Shown piece after piece: positions 5,722-10,371 of a DNA stretch of 10,371 nucleotides. Under the pieces are notes generated by a model. It was given only the letters and a program-made list of their open reading frames with translations, was not told the origin of the DNA and ran no database searches. Every line of letters starts with the position of its first letter. Positions within the stretch are counted from its first letter, which is position 1. A program made the translations under genes and the position numbers. The stretch spans positions 1 to 10,371 of the forward strand of contig CABSNF010000072.1 in NCBI GenBank assembly GCA_902478995.1, written 5' to 3'. This DNA is from an uncultured Collinsella sp. Its GTDB lineage: Bacteria > Actinomycetota > Coriobacteriia > Coriobacteriales > Coriobacteriaceae.

Positions 5722-6660
5722 ATGACAGACATCGTCCACGTCGAAAACCTCGTCAAGCGCTACGACGATCTTATCGCGCTCGACCACTTTAACCTGAGCA
5801 TCGCCCCCGGCGAGATCTTTGGCCTGCTGGGCCCCAACGGCTCGGGCAAGACCACGTCCATCAACTGCATTCTGCAGCTGCTCGCCTACGACAAAGGCAC
5901 CATCGAGCTGTTCGGCGAGCCCATGACGCCCGCCCGCTACGACCTCAAGCGCCGCATCGGCGTGGTGCCGCAGCAGGTGGCGGTGTTCGACGAACTCACG
6001 GTGCGCGAGAACATCGACTATTTCTGCAGCCTCTACGTCAATGACTGCAAGCGCCGCCGCGCGCTGGTCGACGAGGCGATCGACTTTGTCGGGCTGGGCG
6101 ACTTTACCAAGTTCCGCCCCGGTAAGCTCTCGGGCGGCCTGGCGCGCCGGCTTAACATTGCCTGCGGTATCGCGCACAAGCCCGAGCTCATCTTCTTTGA
6201 TGAGCCCACGGTGGCGGTCGACCCGCAGAGCCGCAACGCCATCCTAGAGGGCATCTGCCGCCTGCGCGACGAGGGCGCCACGGTTGTGTATACCAGCCAT
6301 TACATGGAGGAAGTCGAGCAGATCTGCAGCCGCATCATGATCATGGACGGCGGGCGCGTGCTGGCGCAGGGCACCAACGACGAGCTCAAGCGCATGATTC
6401 AGATGGGCGAGCGCGTGACCGTCGAGGTGGGCGCCGTCGAGCTCGCCACAGTCGAGCGCCTGCGCGCCCTCGAGCACGTGCTCAGCGTCGAGCTGTCCGG
6501 CGGCGAACTCGTCTGCACCTGCGAGGCGAGTCCGCACAACCTGGTCGACATCCTCGACACATTGCGCGCCGCCGACGTTGCGCTCGGCCGCGTGTGGAGC
6601 GAGCCGCCGACCCTCAACGACGTGTTTCTCGAGATCACCGGCCGCGAGCTGCGCGACTAG
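5722..6660 (+). CDS. ABC-2 type exporter ATP-binding protein (LnrL/DrrA-like)
   Basis: A 312-residue cytoplasmic ATPase. Visible motifs are Walker A GPNGSGKT (37-44), the Q-loop VVPQQ (Gln84/85), signature LSGGL (136-140), Walker B LIFFDEP with Glu161, D-loop region VAVDP (164-168) and switch His193 in YTSHYMEE. A C-terminal extension of about 90 residues (from about 220) is usual for drug and lipid exporters of the DrrA, CcmA and LnrL type. The signature ends in Leu instead of Gln, followed by ARRLNIACG, which resembles the LSGGMKRRLNIA form of this subfamily. Start: GAAGGG at 5709-5714, 7 bp before the ATG. It is followed after 9 bp by the first permease, so ATPase plus two permeases form one operon. 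ATP hydrolysis should drive export of a hydrophobic or membrane-active compound; the substrate is not visible. Confidence 0.95.
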   Translation: MTDIVHVENLVKRYDDLIALDHFNLSIAPGEIFGLLGPNGSGKTTSINCILQLLAYDKGTIELFGEPMTPARYDLKRRIGVVPQQVAVFDELTVRENIDYFCSLYVNDCKRRRALVDEAIDFVGLGDFTKFRPGKLSGGLARRLNIACGIAHKPELIFFDEPTVAVDPQSRNAILEGICRLRDEGATVVYTSHYMEEVEQICSRIMIMDGGRVLAQGTNDELKRMIQMGERVTVEVGAVELATVERLRALEHVLSVELSGGELVCTCEASPHNLVDILDTLRAADVALGRVWSEPPTLNDVFLEITGRELRD

Positions 6661-6669
6661 GGGGCGGCC

Positions 6670-7857
6670 ATGTTCAACACCATTATCATTACGGTCAAGA
6701 CGCTGCTGCGCCGGCCGAGCACGTGGGTTTGGGGCGCTCTCTTTCCCATCGCGCTTTCCACGATGTTCATGTTTATGTTTGCGAATCTGAGCTCCGACGG
6801 CAAGATCGACCCGGTGCCGGTTGCCGTCGTGGCGGACGAGGCCTGGGACGCCTCGACCTTTAAGGACGTGGCGACGTCGCTTGCCAAGGAAGGCGACGAT
6901 CAACTGCTCGAGATTCACGAGTGCGAGGATGTGGACGCCGCGAACCGTGCGCTCAAGGCCGGCGAAGTCGCGGGCATTTACACGGTGGATACCGCGGGCA
7001 CGCCCAAACTCACATTGCTTTCGAGCTATGACAGCTCGCGTGCGTCGACGGTGCTCACCGACCGCAGCATTTTGGAGACGGTGGCAAGCTCGTATACACA
7101 AAATGCCGAGCTCATGTCCCAGATTGCCCAAGACAACCCGGCGGCGCTCGCCGACCCGGAGGCGGTTGCGCGCGCCCTGTCGCTCGAGGGTGGCACCCGC
7201 CGCGTAAGTCTGACACGCACCACGCCCGATGGTACGGTCGTCTACTACTACGCGCTCTTTGGCCTGGTCGCGATGATGTCTGCCGAGTTTGCCGCCTTGA
7301 GCGTCGTCGATCTGCAGCCCAATCTGTCGGGCCTTGGTGCGCGTCGCTGTGTGGGCGGTCTTTCCAAGACGGCGTCGCTAGCCGGCATCTTTGTCGGCTC
7401 GTGGCTGGTTTCCTTTGCCTCGATGGCGGTCGCGATTAGCTACGTGCGCCTAGTCGTTGGCGTTGACTTTGGCGGGCGCGAGGGGCTGTGCCTGCTGGGC
7501 GGTGCTGCATCCGCGCTTGCCGCCACGGGCTTGGGGCTCTTTGTGGGCACGCTTCCCGTTAAGGGCGGCAAGGCGTCCAAGTCGGGCATCCTCACGGGCT
7601 TTGCCACCACGTGCGCCCTGTTCGCCGGCCTCTACGGCGAGCCGGCGATGGCACTTGCCGACGACGTTGCCCGCGCCTGCCCGGCCGAGTGCTGGCTCAA
7701 CCCCGTCAAGCTCATCTGCGACATGTTCAACCGCCTGTATTTCTTTGAGGACCTGGGCCCCTTTGCCGTTCGCGCCGGCGCGCTGGTCCTTATGGCGCTG
7801 GTGTTTGTCGCCGCCGCTACGCTGATCTTTGGAAGGAGCCGCTATGAGCACCTTTAA
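6670..7857 (+). CDS. ABC-2 family exporter permease, first subunit (LnrM-like)
   Basis: This is a 395-residue membrane protein with the ABC2_membrane_3 layout. One N-terminal helix (about 20-39) is followed by an external region of about 150 residues (40-190), then five helices (about 192-212, 235-262, 273-294, 306-323, 367-387). The external region contains the beta-rich VPVAVVADE start typical of YhgE/LnrM/LnrN-like permeases. A conserved-looking NPVKLICDMFNRLYFFED segment lies between the last two helices. GGGGGCGGCC just before the ATG contains a usable G-rich ribosome binding site, and the gene begins 9 bp after the ATPase stop. It should pair with the next gene product to form a heterodimeric pore driven by the ATPase. 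Family assignment is good; the substrate is unknown. Confidence 0.92.
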   Translation: MFNTIIITVKTLLRRPSTWVWGALFPIALSTMFMFMFANLSSDGKIDPVPVAVVADEAWDASTFKDVATSLAKEGDDQLLEIHECEDVDAANRALKAGEVAGIYTVDTAGTPKLTLLSSYDSSRASTVLTDRSILETVASSYTQNAELMSQIAQDNPAALADPEAVARALSLEGGTRRVSLTRTTPDGTVVYYYALFGLVAMMSAEFAALSVVDLQPNLSGLGARRCVGGLSKTASLAGIFVGSWLVSFASMAVAISYVRLVVGVDFGGREGLCLLGGAASALAATGLGLFVGTLPVKGGKASKSGILTGFATTCALFAGLYGEPAMALADDVARACPAECWLNPVKLICDMFNRLYFFEDLGPFAVRAGALVLMALVFVAAATLIFGRSRYEHL

Positions 7858-9049
7858 GACCGCGCTTCGCATGGCGCTGGCGCACCCGTTCTACCTGCTC
7901 ATCTACACGGTGTTCATCTCGCTCATGGGCGTGTTCATCGCGGCCTCGGTGAGCTGGAACTCGTCGCAGCTTACCGAGTACAAGCCCTACGATGCCAACG
8001 TGATCGTGGTCGACCGCGACGACAGCGACCTTTCGCGTGCGCTTACCAAGCATCTGGGTTCTCGTTTTGAGCTGGTCACGGGTGTCGGCGGCGACACCTA
8101 CGACCTTGCGGACGCGCTATCCAAGAGCAACAGCGCCAAAGGTAGCGCCGACTGCGTGTTCTTTATCCCGGAGGGGTTTGAGGGCGACCTTGTTGCAGCC
8201 GCCCGCGCGGGGGAGTCTCTGCCCAAGCTCGATGTGACCTACGGCGCCGGCACCATGGCGGCAGCGCTTTCGTCTGCCGAGGCCTCGCGCTGGATCTCGC
8301 TCGCGGGCGCTGCGGCTGCACTTGAACCCGCGGCCTCTAACGGTAGCGTCGCCAAGGCTGCCGAGCATGCGGCTGCGAAGCGCGCCAAGGTCGAGATCGA
8401 GCAGGTCAAGGTTGACTCGACAGCCGCCGCCACGCTCGAGTCGTATTTCAACTTTGGCGCGTACGCGATTATCTCGTCGGTCATCGTGTCGGTGGGATTG
8501 GTGTTCTCGGGTATGAACGAGCCCGAGCGCGTGCGCCGCATGGAGGCCGGCCCGGTCTCCGAGCGCCAGCGTTCGCTCGCCGTGTTTGCGGCCGCTGCCG
8601 TGCTCACCGTCTGCATTTGGCTCGTGTCGAGCATGATGGGCGTCGTGGGCTTTGCCGGCGCGGTTGCCGAAGTCGGCGTGGGCCGTGTGTGCCTGGCTCT
8701 GGCGGCGACGTTTGCGCTGGCGTGCACGCCTCTGGCCGTTGGCTTCGCCCTTTCGAGCCTGGGTGCGCGCGAGGAGCTGCTCAACGGCGTGGGCAACCTG
8801 CTTGGCATGCTCATGACGTTTTTGGGCGGCGCCTGGATGCCGCTGTCGCTGATGGGCCCAGCCGTGCAGACGGTGGCGCATTTTGTGCCGACATATTGGG
8901 TGAACGACGCGATCAGCAAGGCGCTCGCCGCGGACCTGACGTCCACCGTGCTGGGCGACATCGCCTGCGATCTGGGCGTCACGGCACTCTTTGCCGTGGC
9001 CATCGCCGCCGTAGGCTTAGCCCTCGCACGCACCAAATCCCACGCCTAG
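7844..9049 (+). CDS. ABC-2 family exporter permease, second subunit (LnrN-like)
   Basis: The 401-residue form starts at ATG 7844, which has a strong GGAAGGAG (7831-7838) 5 bp upstream. A TTG at 7829 would add MEGAA but lies before that site. The gene overlaps the end of the first permease gene by 14 bp, which points to translational coupling. Topology mirrors the partner: one helix (about 15-36), an external domain (about 37-200, beginning with DANVIVVDRDDSDLSRAL), then five helices (about 202-222, 244-270, 281-304, 314-334, 374-394). GGAWMPLSLMGPAVQTVAHFVPTYWVNDA near the C-terminus is the typical ABC-2 permease signature region with Pro and aromatic residues before the final helix. Together with the ATPase and first permease it forms a three-gene exporter. 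Confidence 0.93.
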   Translation: MSTFKTALRMALAHPFYLLIYTVFISLMGVFIAASVSWNSSQLTEYKPYDANVIVVDRDDSDLSRALTKHLGSRFELVTGVGGDTYDLADALSKSNSAKGSADCVFFIPEGFEGDLVAAARAGESLPKLDVTYGAGTMAAALSSAEASRWISLAGAAAALEPAASNGSVAKAAEHAAAKRAKVEIEQVKVDSTAAATLESYFNFGAYAIISSVIVSVGLVFSGMNEPERVRRMEAGPVSERQRSLAVFAAAAVLTVCIWLVSSMMGVVGFAGAVAEVGVGRVCLALAATFALACTPLAVGFALSSLGAREELLNGVGNLLGMLMTFLGGAWMPLSLMGPAVQTVAHFVPTYWVNDAISKALAADLTSTVLGDIACDLGVTALFAVAIAAVGLALARTKSHA

Positions 9050-9053
9050 CCAC

Positions 9054-9224
9054 CTAGTCATTGGGTACTCATTGGGGACAGACTTAAACGACCAAAAGTA
9101 TTCATTGGGGACAGACTTAAATGACTAGCCATCGGGGGCAGATAAGGAGCGTCCCCAACTGCCGGGTGGCGAAAGAGTGTCCCTAACGGCTAGTCATTTA
9201 AGAACGTCCCCAATGACTAGTCTG
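9054..9224. repeat. REP-like palindromic intergenic element C
   Basis: This non-coding stretch is built of copies of a tcattggggac...cttaaatgactag unit. Direct copies start at 9069 and 9102, and an inverted copy lies at 9190-9216. The arms 9102-9130 and 9188-9216 pair at 26 of 29 positions, including 15 perfect bp (9116-9130 with 9188-9202). The outer ends ctagtcattggg (9054-9065) and cccaatgactag (9209-9220) are perfect 12-bp inverted repeats. The enclosed part continues to pair imperfectly. The element begins 4 bp after the exporter stop, so it probably forms the 3' end of that transcript. A clustered palindrome with GGGGACAG boxes resembles REP/BIME sequences mobilised by RAYT (Y1-type) transposases, but none is in the window. 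Confidence 0.75.
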
Positions 9225-9243
9225 AAATAAATCCCAACCCTCG

Positions 9244-9300
9244 CTCCAAAATAGTTCGCCAAGGTTTACTATTATGTTCATAAAGTAGTACAAGGCTAAC
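9244..9300 (+). promoter_or_regulatory. AT-rich promoter/operator region before the MacB-type operon
   Basis: This is a sharply AT-rich patch within GC-rich surroundings. It contains several possible -10 boxes (TACTAT 9267-9272, TATTAT 9270-9275, CATAAA 9279-9284). It also holds an imperfect dyad, TACTATTATG (9267-9276) facing CATAAAGTAGTA (9279-9290): two 5-bp arms each side with a 2-nt bulge. The dyad overlapping the likely -10 suggests an operator for a repressor of the TetR or PadR type. No such regulator is in the window, and no clear -35 is seen. Confidence 0.4.
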
Positions 9301-9301
9301 A

Positions 9302-10027
<726 letters not shown>

Positions 10028-10035
10028 GCGGCGCC

Positions 10036-10371
10036 ATGACACCTCTCGCAAAACGTCTCCCGCGCGAGCTGCGCCGCAATATCGGCAAGTACCTGGGCAT
10101 CTTTTTGCTCATGTGCGGAAGCATCGCCCTCACCTCGGGCTTTTTGCTCGCGGCCCACTCCATCGGTTGCCTTATCGACGACATGCGCGATGCGTACACG
10201 ATTGAGGACGGCCGCGTGACCACCTCCTTCGAGGCCACCAAAGACCAGCTCAAGGCAGCCGAGGACGCGGCCGACGACGTCGGCGGCGTCACGCTCTACA
10301 AGAATTTCTCCATCGACGCCATCATCAAAAAGGCGACCGGTGACGACGGCACCGAGCGCACACTGCGCACG
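10036..10371 (+). CDS. FtsX-like ABC transporter permease (3'-truncated)
   Basis: The frame from ATG 10036 is open to the window end and gives 112 residues: MTPLAKRLPRELRRNIGKYL, then a hydrophobic segment (about 18-42, GIFLLMCGSIALTSGFLLAA) and a polar, acidic region. A short basic N-terminus, one helix and a large extracytoplasmic domain beginning right after it are the start of FtsX/MacB-like permeases. The position 8 bp after a MacB-type ATPase supports this. Such permeases have three more C-terminal helices, or a duplicated set, outside the window. The ribosome binding site is weak (ggcggcgcc), so translation may be coupled to the ATPase gene. The substrate and role (export, lipoprotein or peptidoglycan-hydrolase control, antibiotic protection) cannot be decided from this fragment. 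Confidence 0.88.
   Translation, partial: MTPLAKRLPRELRRNIGKYLGIFLLMCGSIALTSGFLLAAHSIGCLIDDMRDAYTIEDGRVTTSFEATKDQLKAAEDAADDVGGVTLYKNFSIDAIIKKATGDDGTERTLRT

Noticed and set aside
6244..7131. Minus-strand open frame (295 codons) across the ATPase/permease junction
   Set aside because: It is antisense to two well-supported genes and has a His/Arg/Gly-rich composition typical of shadow frames.
9054..9224. Possible mini CRISPR array, because of repeated units in element C
   Set aside because: Spacings between copies are irregular, one copy is inverted, there are no uniform spacers and no cas genes; the palindromic REP-like reading fits better.

Overview
The window looks like a chromosomal segment of a GC-rich Gram-positive actinobacterium, most probably a gut Coriobacteriia member such as Collinsella. 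The grounds are strong G/C bias at third codon positions, an LPXTG-type giant surface protein built of Spy0128-like isopeptide domains, and intergenic palindromic repeats. The genus is an inference from style; no marker gene is present.

Layout. (1) Positions 1-3129 (+): the C-terminal 1042 residues of a very large cell-wall-anchored, pilin-like adhesin. Its start lies upstream of the window. It has the tail of one domain, seven complete isopeptide domains, and an LPTTG sorting signal. (2) Positions 3130-3736: about 600 bp without a convincing gene. It holds two strong GC hairpins (the second terminator-like), a C-rich hexamer repeat, and two related palindromic elements (A and B) spaced exactly 249 bp apart. 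(3) Positions 3737-5508 (-): a two-gene operon for a NarL/LuxR response regulator and a HisKA_3 sensor kinase. Their ends overlap by ATGA, and the kinase appears to start from a leaderless promoter. (4) Positions 5509-5721: a divergent control region with a palindrome and a nine-G run. (5) Positions 5722-9049 (+): an ABC-2 exporter operon of one ATPase and two six-TM permeases with large external domains. (6) Positions 9050-9301: a palindromic REP-like element (C), then an AT-rich promoter/operator region. (7) Positions 9302-10371 (+): a MacB/LolD-type ATPase and the start of an FtsX-like permease that runs off the window.

How the genes work together. The divergent kinase/regulator plus ATPase-permease-permease set has the gene content and protein sizes of the LnrJK-LnrLMN (YfiJK-YfiLMN) linearmycin-resistance module of Bacillus subtilis. 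I infer that the kinase senses a membrane-active compound or envelope stress and the regulator controls the exporter. The MacB/FtsX-type pair is probably a second, separately controlled transporter, because a repeat element and its own AT-rich upstream region separate it from the first. No sortase, mobile-element gene, RNA gene or CRISPR array is visible.

I found no wholly new system. The points most worth a second look are the divergent Lnr-like locus, the A/B repeat pair that shares a core but has different terminal arms, the REP-like element C, the acidic insert inside one adhesin domain, and the probable leaderless kinase mRNA.
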